A stretch of 64,000 nt of DNA, from positions 36,470,698-36,534,697 of the forward strand of contig OW121855.1 of NCBI GenBank assembly GCA_933228895.1, written 5' to 3'. Shown in pieces: positions 37,885-50,220 of the stretch. Source of the stretch: Platycnemis pennipes. Taxonomy: Eukaryota; Arthropoda; Insecta; Odonata; Platycnemididae. The notes below the pieces were generated by a model. The model saw nothing but the letters and a program-made list of their open reading frames with translations. It made no database searches and was not told where the DNA came from. Positions within the stretch are counted from its first letter, which is position 1, and every line of letters starts with the position of its first letter. Position numbers and translations under genes: made by a program.

Positions 37885-38114
37885 TTGAGAGAAACCCAGC
37901 GTCGAGGTTAGCATGCTCTCAACAAAATGAGCAAAAGGGGTCCACAGTCTAACGTCCTATGTGACGGATGGAGTACTGAACTTGAAGTGCCCTCCGCATC
38001 GCAAGTATGAATCGGTATACCACCCACATACCAACCAAAACCTGCCACTGCAAAATATGAACCCAGGTCCTCAGAGTTGGAACTCCAGCCACCACACCTA
38101 CCAGACCCTCGGTG
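37885..38114 (-). repeat. SINE-like repeat, copy 1
   Basis: On the minus strand this begins with a tRNA-like head (tggtaggtgtggtggctgga, then B-box-like ctgggttcatatt). It continues with a body containing gtactccatccgtcacatagg and ends gacgctgggtttctctc. Two further copies are visible at 38224-38433 (same strand) and 61245-61339 (opposite strand, 3' part only). The repeated order of blocks in three places defines a family. Confidence 0.7.
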
Positions 38115-38223
38115 ATTCTAATAGTAGTCATTCTGGAGAAGTGACCTACGGTCATTTGCGTTCTTTTAGGTTAATAGGTACCTAATTGGGTATACGTAGA
38201 ATTTTTCGGTTAACTGAGGAAAA

Positions 38224-38433
38224 GCGAAGAGAACCCCGGCGTCGGCATTAGCGTGCTCTTGATAATAGGCGCCATGGATTCTACGGTTTTACGTCCCTTT
38301 CGACGGACAGAGTACTAGACTCAAAGTACTCTCCACACAACACTTAAGTATGGACCGGTATTTCAACGATAAATCCCTTCCTTTCCCGGGATTCAAACTT
38401 GGGCCCTCGGGATTGGAACTGGAACTCCCAAAA
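38224..38433 (-). repeat. SINE-like repeat, copy 2
   Basis: A second copy of the 37885-38114 family in the same orientation, separated by about 110 bp. Matching blocks in order on the minus strand: gagttccagttccaatcc, the B-box-like gtttgaatcccgg, gtactctgtccgtcgaaagg and gacgccggggttctct. Divergence between the two copies argues against a recent tandem duplication. Confidence 0.65.
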
Positions 38434-38789
38434 TTTGCATCTTGAATTTTTTTGCCATCCAAAAAGCTCATCAAAAGCCGCTGAAATATCGTGATCAGTA
38501 TTTTTTTGCCTGGACTGTTGCTCTTTGTATTACTTGCACTTGAGGCAAGGAGAATATATTTCAATAAGAGTGAGACTCCCCTCCTGATTTCCATAATTTT
38601 GATCAGTATTCTCCGTGCTGTATTACCTACAATATATACCTCCATATAATGGTGATGTGATAAAGACCGAATGATTAAAACAAGTAACAGTCGATGAAGT
38701 TCTTCGAGCAATAGGAATATAGGATTATCTTCATTAGTCAACAATCCTGAGATTGGTATGACGCAGCTCTCCACTGAATTCTTCTATCA

Positions 38790-39025
38790 TAAAATACCAG
38801 AAGACTACTTAAAAACTTAATTGGGCACAATTGGGGACACGATAATCTCATAAACACCGTCGCCGACGGAAAAATGTATGAGAAATTCACACAGGAGGCC
38901 ATGAATATAGTATATGGAAACGGTTATGAAGGATGTGAAAGGGAAGGATGACGTTTTATATGACACAATAATTGAGTGCAAAGTTTGGTAAAACCAATTT
39001 TAGGACTGGCAACCAGTTGTAATGA
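38790..39025 (+). mobile_element. non-LTR retrotransposon 3' end fragment
   Basis: Decayed + strand frames read LIGHNWGHDNLINTVADGKM, then METVMKDVKGKDDVLYDT-like text, and close with caaccagttgtaatgat. The order and wording match the last part of the fragment at 21.4-22.6 kb (LIGHIFRHDGLMKTM, aaaccaatcctaggattgtt), so this is a 3' remnant of a related element. A 161-residue open frame on the opposite strand just to the left is not coding. Confidence 0.65.
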
Positions 39026-39179
39026 TATTTTAGTTTCAGGAGAAAGCTATCAAAATGGATACTCACGCTCTTACATTCACACTCATATGTACGTAGAGAC
39101 GGATATGCATGAATGGCCGATTATTCGCGCTATTTACATTTTTTTATGTCCTCAGTTTCTCTTTGAGGCGTTTCATCCT

Positions 39180-39365
39180 GGATCTTTCGTTTTACCTACA
39201 CTCCCGCCCAAAATTCCCCGCTCCTTTTTTTCTCGCCCTCTCCTACCCCTTCCTTCCATTCTCCGAGCTGCCTCCGCCTCAATCCCTTCTCTCCCTCTCT
39301 CAATCTCTTCCCCCGACAGACCCTCTCTCCTCTCGTCTCCGCCCCTTTCTCTCTCCCTTAACGAC
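39180..39365. repeat. polypyrimidine tract
   Basis: About 185 bases of C/T-rich low-complexity sequence (ctctccct-type words). The open frames here encode Leu/Ser/Pro-rich strings and are compositional. Confidence 0.6.
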
Positions 39366-40944
39366 TACGGAATAGCCAAAGTCGCCTGAGACTCATTCTC
39401 GCCCACTGCCTTCCCGCCTGAACTGCACAGGTGCAAAAAAAGACCACCGATTAGCCGTAGGCTGAGATGCTCTCTCCGCTTAAAGCGCCGTGGAATATTA
39501 AAACGGAGCAGAAGAGCAAGAATATCCCAGAAGCTTTACGCGGATACCTCCGGACTTATTTGTGTCCACCCACCGGACAATCCGGAGGATGAAGACGTGA
39601 GACTCTCGAGCGACGATCATGGATTATTTTATCCCCTCGGGCCATTCCTCCCGCGGGTTTTCAGATTGGAGGAATTTATGATACTATTTTGAGGCTCGTT
39701 CTGTGTGGGAGCCGGTCTCTTTCCTCGCAACCCGAAGTAGGTAGGTAGATAGAGAAAAAAGATGAGAAAGTTTCTGCTGATCGATACGCCGATCTGAGTA
39801 ACAAGGAGGTTCACACGAATTACGTAGGGAGAATACACGCATGGTATATCATACATACAGGATACAAGAGACACTGGTACAGCATTAAACGTAACGAGGG
39901 ACACTACAGAATATGGGAACTTATTGATATAATTAAGTACATAAGAAGATAATTTCCCTTTTTCATAGCTTAAGTGCTTGAAATCTCCTGCATCCACATC
40001 TGCACGTACCGTAGCTTTGTACCCCTGCGGATTAGACACAGTTAAAGAAGCATAATTACTGGCGGTAGAGTAATAAATCTGCCCTAATTTAACGAATATT
40101 AATAATTAACCATCTTCTACGGCCTAACCTGGATTAACTCATCCGTTTCTCTCTCTATTATGCATTGTTCCATGCACAATCTGCCTTAACTAGCAAGTCT
40201 TATGTCGCAACTAGTCTTCCAGCCAAAAATATTTCACGACATTCTTTCCTTATCCCCCTACATCTATAACTAATCTCAGGAAAATTTGCACATTCACGGT
40301 ATGGGAACAGTAAATTCCTAAATGCTGCAAACCATTAACAAGACAGAACTGTTGCAGTGTTAGTCGTAGAGAAAGAGTCTATCTTTCCCTCGATTAGGGC
40401 ATTTTATTCGTATGTCTTTTATTTTAGTTCAATTACATCTCGTAGAAAGTTTTGCGCGGATCGTTTAATCGATCGATTGAATCCGATGATTAGCTTTGCA
40501 TAGGCGTTACCTACACCATTATTGTGACCATAGTGACTTTAACGAATCATCGAGGGAATCGAGTCAATGCGGTGGCAAGAGTAGAGTTGGAACTCATTAA
40601 GTTTTTTCACTGAAGCGTCTCTCACCCCTATTTGAGTAGCTCACAGCTTTGGTGCAATGAAATGTGGCGTCAATATCATATTGATTAACAGCAACATGTG
40701 GAACCGGAAATGGATTCAGAATCTATTTCTGGCACAAACAAGGCATATTAGAAGCAATTCATAGCACGAATTTCATGGTGACAATAACATTTAAACATTA
40801 GAGATGAACTGCATAATATGAAAAAAAAGAAATAAAGATAGCTGCAGAGGGGATCACTTCGCGGTAAACACGATGAGTCCCGGGATTGCAGTGGAAATTA
40901 CCATAAATACGTAACGAAAGTATATAGAAGAAAGTACATACTAA
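39366..40944. other. no gene recognised
   Basis: 39420-39680 is moderately GC-rich, then the sequence becomes AT-rich. The 136-residue frame at 39629-40039 (minus) resembles no family I know. Confidence 0.45.
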
Positions 40945-41830
40945 GTTAAGTTTTAATAATGACCATAGAATACGAAAACAAGCTTAGAAGAGACACCAAG
41001 CTACCAAGAGAAGCATGGCAGAAAGCGCAGATGACTTAGAAAATTACAAAAAACAGGGAAACTCGGACGTACCACATGAAAAAGTTAAGGAATTGCCAGG
41101 AGGTATTTGAGGAAGAGCGAGGATGCCAAGTATAACAAAGAAGACAACAAAGCTATTAATAGAGCCAACAGAGGTTCGGGGAAGATGGAAGGAACACGCT
41201 GAATAACTTAATGAAACAATGATTTGACAGGTTAGCTAAAATAGTGAATCACAATATTGCATCAATAAGTGCTGTAAAGATCCGGAAACGTTGACCAAAA
41301 GCCGTAAAATAAATGCGCTTTTGTGAATGAGATGATAAAGGCCTGTCGTAATGGCTTATATCAACGCTGAATCTCGAAAGAATATTTAGGGAAAACGGCA
41401 AGAAGAGATTTTGGACCCTATTAGAAATACATGTAAGGAATGGGATATGGCCGCAAGGTTTCGCTAAGTCAGTTTATTTCTCATTTAGAAGACGAGGAAA
41501 GCAAAATAATTTGAATATTAAGATCACTATCATTTAACTTCCACTTGGCAGTAACTCTAAGAGAGGCCATGTAAGGTCGTTAATACAAAGGAATTCAGGC
41601 TATGCTCAGGATAACTTTGTTTGCTTCATAGATCTCGTAAAGAAGCTCGATGGAGCAGATTGGGTGGATTAAATGGCAGTAAAACGAAAAGTACTAATAT
41701 AAATTCGAACATCTTAGGTAATACGTGTAATTGATTCAAAAGACACAAGAAAATATCAGATTTGGCATGACCAATCGCTTGTTAGTCATTTAGTCAATTT
41801 TGCAGAAAAAGATTTGCAGAAAAAGATTAA
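40945..41830 (+). mobile_element. heavily decayed non-LTR retrotransposon
   Basis: No frame is open for long, but the + strand shows retrotransposon words in the expected order: KLPREAWQKAQM, then FWTLLEIHVRNGIWPQGFAK and SVYFSFRRRGK (compare EIWP..FAKSV..P..KKG), then GYAQDNFVCFIDLVKK (compare QFGF...FVDYEKAFD). This is the fingers-to-palm region of a reverse transcriptase. It may belong to the same insertion as the 3' piece at 44.8-45.4 kb. Confidence 0.62.
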
Positions 41831-44769
41831 TATATTAGAGAAAGAAGGATAAAGTTATAGGATAAAAATTTATCATGAAGCTAATGCCACATAGATTTTA
41901 TAACAGCGTATACGTCAGGAAACATACGAATGCAATCACATCACTCGCATTCCAAAACAGTGAGATTTAAAAAAAGATAAAGATATAAGCGAGATATATA
42001 AATACTGGGAAGTATCGATTAGGCATTGATAATAGGTCACATATTTTAGATAAATAAAGTTTAGCTGAAAAGGTACAATGAAAATAATTTCGTAGGCAAA
42101 GGAAAAATTCGCGAAACTGTGGTAATCAGATTATTTCGCAATCTGAATACCTCATTTTCGTGCATTTGTCCTCAGCCTATGAAGATCTTCGAAATATAAT
42201 TCACTGAACTTTTTTCAACATTAGATATTTCCTTGCTTAAACGTGGTAATTTCATAGAATCAAAAAATTCATTTTCCCAGTAATACTCTTTAAAAACTAA
42301 GCGTAAGATTTTCCTTGGAATTACTGCTATAAAATGTAAGGAGTTATTCGTATTTTACGAAGCATCTCATGAATCCTCGATTTTTATAGATTTGAATGGT
42401 AGCAACCAAATAAAGAATTGAATACGGATTTGAAATGTTCGGATTTTACATGGTGAAAGATTACACTTAACAATCAAGTCAAATCTTGCCAATTCACAAT
42501 CCAATGAAGAAAAATCCTACCCCTCTTGTATGGGTTACAAATAAAGTGACTGTGGAAAATTTCCATTATGACTACCAAATGCCTCATTCACAACTTCACT
42601 CCATCCCGAATAAGCACTGTATAGTGATCGTAATATAGAAACAGTAAATGAATTCATGACTAAATTCCGCCACAGTTAACGAAAGAGAACAGGAAAGTAA
42701 CCTCAACCCTACGACTTAGGTATTATGTCCTAGGATTGAGTTTTTCCCTTTCAGTTTAAGTTCAGACTGTGTGATATAATACAGTTGAGACACCTAAAAA
42801 CTGGATTCTACTGCTACTATAAAGGCAATCCAGAAAAAGCATTCGACTTTTGGATCAATGTAAAAATCGATTGAAGCCTTAATTTTAAACCCAAGGGGTG
42901 TAATTTTCTAAATATCAGGTAACTCCAACCGGTACTGGGAAAGTGATGTTTCTCTATTTTTTTACGGCGCTTTGTGAATATCATGCATCCTTGACTGTGT
43001 CTTATTATAACCGTTGGATTACCTAAAGCTCAAGTCTACCGACGATTATTAATCTGTAAGTTTAGGAGAGTCCTTAAAGACTATAGCACAAAGTAAGAGG
43101 TATGAAGTGAACAGGCAAAATATGTGGCGTCCTCTTAAGATGCCCTCCAATATTATCATAGCTTAAAATTCTTGTTCCGTGAAAATCACAACAGTCTCAC
43201 TGCGCCTTGAAGCAATTCCTTTGCATGCTAATTATTATGAGCAGTCCGAGCGTGATCCCCTCTCTATCACTTCCCATCTGGATTTACCCCGCTACTTGTA
43301 CATAAATAAGGACTATTTCCGGAATTGAATGCTGTATCATAGAAGTTGGATGCCAGTATTGTTCCATAAATTACCGTTTTAAAACGAGATATTAGTAAAC
43401 GAAAATCATTTCGCTTTCGATGGACAGAATTATTCCTTATTCCTTTCAAGAACTTCATTCATGCATTGCAAGCGGATAGATTTAAAAGAAAATGAAAGAT
43501 CCAAGTGCATCTTCAGGACAGAAAAAGAATAATTGCAGTTTTTCAAGAATGATTACTTTGTCCCACGACCGGTGTCCATGCTTTGCATCATTTTCAAAGT
43601 ATTGAAAATGGTCACGCAATTAAGTACTCATGCGTAGAAAATTACAAAGAATTCTTTCCTTTTCCTGATTTTAAGTTCCACCACATATATCCTGCAGCGA
43701 TTTCATTAACAAAGACACTCTCTTAAGCCAAAATATGACTACACTGAATAATACACTGTAGCATAAATAAACACTGAATTGAATAGTTTCTTCCCCATAT
43801 CCCTGTCTCCCTAAATTACCTAGGTCATTGCAGCAATGCGGTTTTGTTTTGAGATAATTTTAAAAATACTGATACTAGGTAAGCGATCCAATATAAACTG
43901 TTAATCAGGCTCATGCTTAAGAGTGTCAAATTTACAGAACTATTCTGGAAAAAAGTAATTTATTAAAAATAGTTTTTTACGAAGATCAAGGGGCAAAAAA
44001 ATACGTGTTTTATTGGCTTATCTTAAGCTGCACGACATACGCAGTCGCATATAACTGACTTCAGGAAAGGATAAAAACACATTTAAGAACCGATAACTAG
44101 AGGGCCAAATGACACAAGAGTCCACTCTATTATCAACTTACAGTTAGAATAACTTACAGAAGCAGATATGGTTAAATTCTACGAGCTAATCAATGCCATC
44201 TAAATGGTACCACGTCAGCTACGATAGATATAAACATCGAAACTACAAGGACAAGAAACTACAATGCCGTGGTAGTTGCTTTCCCTTAGCACACAATTCA
44301 ATATCTATAAAAATAAATGATTGACAATCATTTGATAAATCTCCATATGTACATTTCTAACACTTGATGGAATCTAAAAAGCACAACACAACACCATCGT
44401 TTGACAAGAATGAAAATTTACTACGCACTTCACAAAAAACAACGCACTAAGAGCCCATTCAGCAGTGAGTTTCTTCAAGTCATGATTACAGCAAATCGGT
44501 TTTTGTTATCATAATGTAAACATTGTGCGGATGCATCACGCTCATTCGTTCTTGTAAAAGAAATTTTCATTTGGAGTTTTCATCATTATCTCTCACATCG
44601 TGAGACTAACGCAAGCTCAAGATTCAACACGGAAGTGTCAATTAAGGTTAATAAGGTATAAGGTTAGAGGCTGACAATTCACAGAGCTTGCATCTATTTG
44701 CAATATATGACTCGAAAATGAACAGAGGCATATAAGAAGGGGGAGGGGGGTTACAAGTAAATACGAAAT
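41831..44769. other. no gene recognised
   Basis: AT-rich DNA lying between two retrotransposon pieces of the same orientation. It may be an insertion that split one element, but no terminal repeats or other mobile-element features were seen. Confidence 0.4.
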
Positions 44770-45415
44770 ATATGAACTTTGATGGGTCGAAACAAGACCG
44801 TTTACGAAGATGCAGATAAAATAACGTACACTGATCGCTATAGATACCTACAGGTGAATATTACTGATGAAGGAAGATCAAACTATCTTAGACCGAAATA
44901 CTCATGGATGAAACTATAAGATTTCTAAATATTATTCTGTAAGATCGGCAAGTTTGAAGGCAAATAAGGTAAGAATTTGCAATGTCATTGTCAAAATCAT
45001 GATAAAATATGGATACGAATAATGGCTATTAAAGGAAAGAACTAGAAAGACATAAAGAGCCTCAGAAATGGAACTTTTGGAGGTGGGATGCTGAAAGATC
45101 AAGTATTTAGAGAATCACAAATAAAGGAATACACCAAATAATGGTTATAAACACGAGTTTAACAGAAGACATTACGAAAAAGCAGTTATGCTAGTTTGGG
45201 TATGATCAGAGAATGACCGAGGAGAGACTCCCGAAGCAGATTTTAAAATTTACACTCCTAGGCAAAAGACGAAGAGGAAGACCTAGGAAAAGCTGGAGAG
45301 AGGGAGTAGACAAATAAATTCGAGAATGAGAATTAAAAGAGGATTTATGGAAGAAAAAATAAAGATGAAGGCTATAAATCAGAAGGCATAAAGGGACGTT
45401 TTAAAACGACTGTAG
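44770..45415 (+). mobile_element. non-LTR retrotransposon 3' fragment
   Basis: The + strand reads YRYLQVNITDEGRSN (compare Y.YLG..I..DGR), a degenerate W.VRL.YG.E.W region, then RMTEERLPKQILKFTLLGKR followed by RRGRPRKSWREGV, the basic C-terminal tail common in this type of reverse transcriptase. Stops and shifts are frequent. It is the downstream part of an element like the one at 40.9-41.8 kb. Confidence 0.75.
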
Positions 45416-46399
45416 ACATTACCTATTTGCAAATTATGTTCAACCTATTTTTTTCTGAGCAAAAATGAGTTAAAATCACTAACCACAATTTGATATACTT
45501 TCATTTATATAGCTAAACTACTAAGGCCAATATAGAGAATAAAAGCTGAGATCCTCTGCTTCCAACTCGGCCTTACGTACCCTGACCTAGGTTGGAATAA
45601 ATAACATTACTCCCTCTTCCAAGCCAATAATGGGCGATGCCAAGCCTACAACTGCAGTAAATGGATGGAATTCACCAGATACCTTTATAACATACTGACT
45701 ACTCAGTATTTGCATTGGCCACGCAATAAAATTTATGTACTTTTAATGCAATGCAAATGTTTTTTATTTGAGCATGGTAAAATTAATAGCCAAGTTTTAT
45801 TACGTTATTGTTCTTCTTCAGAATATTATAACTAAAATTTCTTCTATCTGATCTTTCAATTCATTAAAAAATTAAAATTTTGTGATTTATATGATTGTTC
45901 GGAGAAGAATATGTCTCTAAAAAAAAGGTTCTTTACTGTGTCACTCTCATAAAAGAGCTGCAGTATAACTTTTTCATCACTTCTATGGTAATAGGTATAG
46001 AATAAAAGTCGCAGGTAGAACTCGGCTGCTCGATAATGATAATATTTGGTTTAAAGCGTAAATGGTATCGAAAGTGGATCAAAAATTGCAAATTATGTCG
46101 TATTATGGAAATATTTTTTACTATGTCCCATTAAATAAGGCGTGGAATGTTTTTTCCTGCCTCGGAAAACGGGATAGTTTTTCCCCTACCTGTTCCCGTG
46201 AAGTTTGGGTATAAGTAATTATTTCCCACTTGTATGCACACGCAAATCCCTAACCATTCCTTCAGCCGGGTCTCAGGAGGGAAAGCACGCACACTACCCT
46301 AGCCAGTATCCGGGCGCAATGGTGCGGAAGGGGGATGAAGGGCCGAAAGGTTGGCCCGTTCACTTCCCGCCGCCACGCAATAAACATCACCTAGACAAC
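45416..46399. other. 5' flank of the RhoGAP gene, no gene recognised
   Basis: AT-rich DNA up to about 46.2 kb, where composition shifts to GC-rich. No TATA box can be chosen with confidence. The transcription start of the RhoGAP gene probably lies between here and 47.0 kb. Confidence 0.45.
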
Positions 46400-47018
46400 G
46401 TCCCCCCCACACCCCTTGTCCATCCTCAACCACCACCGCTCCCTCACGTGAGAAACAACGGAGACTCCCGTGCTCTGCCCCCTACCCCGCCCTTCCTCCA
46501 AGTCTCCCTTCCTTTCTTTCCCGCTCTTACCGACACCTCCTCCGCCACACCTCGACCCTCGTCCTCCCACCCTTTCTGAAGACTCCCCACCTTCTGCCGC
46601 CCCTTCCCCGCCGCCGCCTCCGGGGCACGCAGGAAGGGCGCCAAGACTCGCCCTATTTCTGGTCCGGAATGGGGGCGGGGAGCGAGTGTTTGTGGGGCTC
46701 CGGTTGGAGCAGTGCGCGCCCGAGTCTCCTCTCTCGAAGGCTCGCGGAGAGGGAGCCTGCGCGCCCGTCCTCCGCTTCTTCTTCGCCCGAGCGAAATAGG
46801 GAGGCGAGTGTTGGGAGGGGGGCGGGGCGGGAGGAGGAGCTCCTTGTATTGGGGACGCGAGAGAGAGGGTGCGTTTCCCTGCTCTCCGTCTCCCTCTCTC
46901 CCTTCCGCCCTGGGGAATGAAGGGAGAGGGAGAGCCGGGAGAGTTCGACACCCGTCGGACGGCCCTGGGAGCGACACTGCCCCCTTCCAGAGGGTAAGGA
47001 GACGGCACGGCCGAAATC
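46400..47018 (+). promoter_or_regulatory. CpG-rich promoter and 5' untranslated region of the RhoGAP gene
   Basis: A long CpG-rich island starts near 46.4 kb and continues through exon 1 to about 48.65 kb. An in-frame TAA at 46995-46997 lies 24 bases before the start codon, so translation does not extend upstream in this frame. The sequence agggtaagg at 46991-46999 could be a splice donor for an alternative upstream exon. Long open frames on the opposite strand (46391-47851) are a by-product of GC-rich codons. Confidence 0.6.
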
Positions 47019-48608
47019 ATGGGCCGGAAGGAGACGAAGGCCCAGGAGAGGGCCGCGGGCGAAGCCCACGGAGATGACGAACGACCACGAAGACCTGCCT
47101 CCGAGAGATGGCTCCTGACGAGGAAGACATGGAGGTACATGGCAGACGCCGGAAGACGGCTCATCCCGGAGGGAGTGTCGGGCGATCGCCCCGAGGACAT
47201 ACCGCGGATACGCGAGAACTTCTCGCGCCTCTGTCGGAAGGAGCCGAGGTTCCTACTGTGGAGGAAGGCGTCTTTCCCGGGGGCGTCACCAGCGCCGAGG
47301 AGGTCCACCCACCGTGGACGGAGGAAAGGAGGCCACAACGGCGGCCGGGCGGGGTCCGAGGAGCCGCCGGCACTTGCAGCCCTCATCGAGGGCACAGAGC
47401 AGGTCGCGGCGTTGGGAATCCCCGGTTCCGCCGAGGTGACCGCCGTGGATGGCCGCTCCCCGCCAACCGTCCCCTCGTCCTCTTCATCGCCCACCCCAGC
47501 CGACTCAGCCACCGGGCTCACCTCGCCCCCCTTCGGACACACGGAGGGCCTCTCGGCTGTGACCCACCGCAAGGTAGTAGTAGACAGGTGGGTGCAGACG
47601 GAGCCCATTCCGGCACCCGTGATGATGAGGATAGAGGAGGCGCTGGCGGCGGCCGCCGCTGCGGCCGCGACGGCCGCGCCCGCGACGTCGTCCCCGAAGG
47701 AGGTGGCGGCGCCCAAGGCCAAGGAGGCAGCGGAGGCCGCCAAGGATGGCAGGAGAGGCAGCTGCCCGCGGGACGATCTCTCCCCCTCAGTCGGGGACAC
47801 CATCATGAGGTACCTCCGCATGGCAAGGAAGAAGAGCGTGGACGGTGACAAGAGTGAGAAATTCAGGACGGTAAACTACGACCGCGTGATCGTGAAGGTT
47901 TCCGATGGACAGGGAGATGGAGGGCCCGATGAAAGTTCAACCCCCGGAGGCGAACCGGGGCGGGGGATGCAGAGCTCTCAGAGCTGGTTAGCCGAGCTCA
48001 AGAAGATGGGCCCGAGCGGCCTAGCGTCGGAAGGCTCGGGGCCCATGGGGTTTGATGTGTCCGGAATGGTCGAGCGCGAGGTCACGGTAACCACCTTCCG
48101 CCCCCCCACGTCCCCGCCAATGGCCATTCCGTCGGCCACCGCCCACTCGTCCTCCTCTCCGCCTTCCTCCTCCTCCACCGCCCCCGGCTCGCCACCGCCG
48201 TTCTTCTCCCCGGTGACCTCCCCGCCGCCCCGGGGGCCTTCAACCCCACCGCAAGCCCCTTCCTCCTTCCTTGCCCAACTCTTCCACAGCCTCCAGCACC
48301 ATCACCGGCACTCCGCCCCCTCCTCCCCCGTGCTTTCGCCCCCTGGGCCCTCGTCTCCGCCCCCGACTGTCGGCTCATTGCCCGCCCTCCTTCCTGCAGC
48401 AGCCGCCGCCGCTGCAGCCTCCGGGACACCGCCGGTGGCAGCCATGCAGAAGTCCAAGTCTTCGTCAAGTGTGGTGGCGAGCCTGGCGGGCAGAGGCCCC
48501 GGGGGACTAGTATCGAAAAGGATATGGAGGCCGAGGTCGAGGAGCACCCAGGGGAGGACGTCTCCGACCGCAACAACCCCGGCGCCCACCAGCGCCTGGA
48601 TTCCGCAG
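47019..48608 (+). CDS. ARHGAP6-like: ARHGAP6-like RhoGAP, exon 1 (residues 1-530)
   Basis: The start codon has A at -3 and G at +4 and follows an in-frame TAA. Residues 1-110 form a basic, well-structured block containing SERWLLTRKTWRYMADAGRR and FSRLCRKEPRFLLWRKASFP; the rest is largely low complexity. Residues 186-208 hold DRWVQTEPIPAPVMMRIEEA before an alanine run. Residues 255-291 (PSVGDTIMRYLRMARKK and KFRTVNYDR) look conserved. Residues 360-470 are Ser/Pro-rich with a second alanine run. Residues 498-530 (SKRIWRPRSRS, then a Ser/Thr/Pro linker) lead into exon 2. The exon ends at cag|gtgggt in phase 0. Codons are far more GC-rich than the flanks. Such proteins stimulate GTP hydrolysis by Rho GTPases; the N-terminus probably mediates localisation or binding (inferred). 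Confidence 0.82.
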
Positions 48609-49251
48609 GTGGGTGGTACTCTTCCCCATCATTCCGCATAGCCTCTCACAGGATGGAATAAGACGTGCATAAGTATGGGAATACAGCTTGGTATTCTTGA
48701 GAACAGTAGGTAATGAATGGAACAAATTTCTGTTTCAAAACATGTTTCTGGCTATATTTTGCTCGGAGCGACATCGCAAACTTATGCCATTGACATTAAG
48801 CTAATGAATTTTGTGAAATCCAGATATTCGTGAAGAAAGTAGTAATATTCCATGATTATATGAGAAACGATTGTTTCGTAAGACGAAAATTCCACCAATT
48901 TGCCCACAAACGAATTCACTGGTGAAGTAAGTGTGATATGGAAGGCGAAGTTATTTAAGATGAGATCGATCACATATATTTTGCTAAGTATCAACTCTTT
49001 CAGTTCTCGTGCTTAATGTTCGTAGGAACGCAAAACTTCATCAGCTTATCTAAAGAATTGGCCTCCAGGTATACCCCTTAAAAATTACAAATATCGTCTT
49101 TGGTCATGGATTCCACTGAGGCCTCAATTCTACAAGAACTTAAATGTTGTTATGAATCCGCGACATCCTCTAGCATAATTTTATCAACTACAGTTTGCAT
49201 TTTCATATATATCTCTCACTCATTGATTCAACCCGAAGGTTAGTTTTAATA

Positions 49252-49469
49252 GGTGAGAGTAGAGCTCACTCCATACTAAGCCAATGGCGTGTGAAATTCA
49301 CACATACAGGATAGGGGGGCCAGTTCCTTTCCCTGGGCCACCTGCTCTGACACACTGAATCACGAGAATTTTAGATGGGGGTGTCCAGATAGGCTCTTGT
49401 CCGGGATTTAAACCCGGGACCCTCCGGTTAGTAGCTCAGTACTCTACCCCCTAGGCCACCACGACCCCC
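49252..49469 (-). repeat. tRNA-derived SINE (family B)
   Basis: On the minus strand it begins gtggcctagggggtagagta (A-box-like), then has B-box gggtttaaatccc. The body contains cagggaaaggaactggc and tgtgtgaatttcac and ends gctctactctcacc. A second copy with the same body lies at 61510-61733 in the opposite orientation. Body and head recur together, so this is a SINE and not a tRNA gene. Confidence 0.75.
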
Positions 49470-50220
49470 AAACTAAAGTTTGGGAACATTAAAAGGTTTC
49501 CCACTTACTGTTGGATAATATCACCCATACGTAAACTATATGCTTTCTGCATATAATCACTTGCGGCCACTCCCTCTCCGTCCCGTAAAATAGCTCTTCT
49601 TTTAGCCATGCTTTCATATTGCTCCATCCCATTATACTCCTTTCACCACAGAAAGATCCAACGATCGATCCTACGACTCTACGACTACACCCAAACTTGA
49701 CTCCTCCCATACACAATCAAACCTCTCTCACGAAATAACAAATACTCAGGCATGATTAAAAGGCATGCACTTTTCCTTCCACAACCAATTTAAAATCATA
49801 AAATAGTGAAGGATAAAAATTATAAGGACAATTTTCCATAGGCATATCCTACTCAAGTATTATTTACCGAAAATATGGTAAAATAATACCATAATTACCT
49901 CCAAATGTATGCTGGTTTCCCCAGTCACCCGCCCCCGCCCTTAGGGCGCCCTGCAGGGTGTGATGTAGATGTCTATTTCCATTCGAGTATCAACCCTTGC
50001 CATTTGTGTTGATTCACTCTAGGGACAAGAAGTTACGTAAGGACTAATTGAAATGAAAAAACGGTACATATTGCTCCTTCATATAAAAATGTTAATGCAG
50101 AGTCGTTGATCAAGCTGTGTTCAGTAATTAAGACAAGTAATCTTTTGATCATAGACATAATAAACTGAAATTCAAGAACAGACTATTCAGCCACGTATTG
50201 CTGCAATCTATATAATTAAT

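Noticed and set aside
38289..38774. 161-residue open frame, minus strand
   Set aside because: It runs through a SINE copy and ends just before a LINE remnant on the other strand, so it is not a gene.
39629..40039. 136-residue open frame, minus strand
   Set aside because: No family resemblance and no exon-like borders; likely chance.
47108..47848. 246-residue frame in a second + frame over exon 1
   Set aside because: Arg/Gly-rich shadow of the main frame with no splice continuation.
46391..47851. 486-residue open frame on the minus strand opposite RhoGAP exon 1
   Set aside because: It is low-complexity Ala/Ser/Pro/Arg sequence with no domain, produced by GC-rich codons opposite a frame that has conserved motifs and in-phase splice joins. 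An antisense transcript cannot be excluded but nothing supports it.
49384..49469. tRNA gene on the minus strand
   Set aside because: A- and B-box words fit, but the same body follows the head at 61.5 kb, and the arms do not pair as a full cloverleaf; called a SINE.
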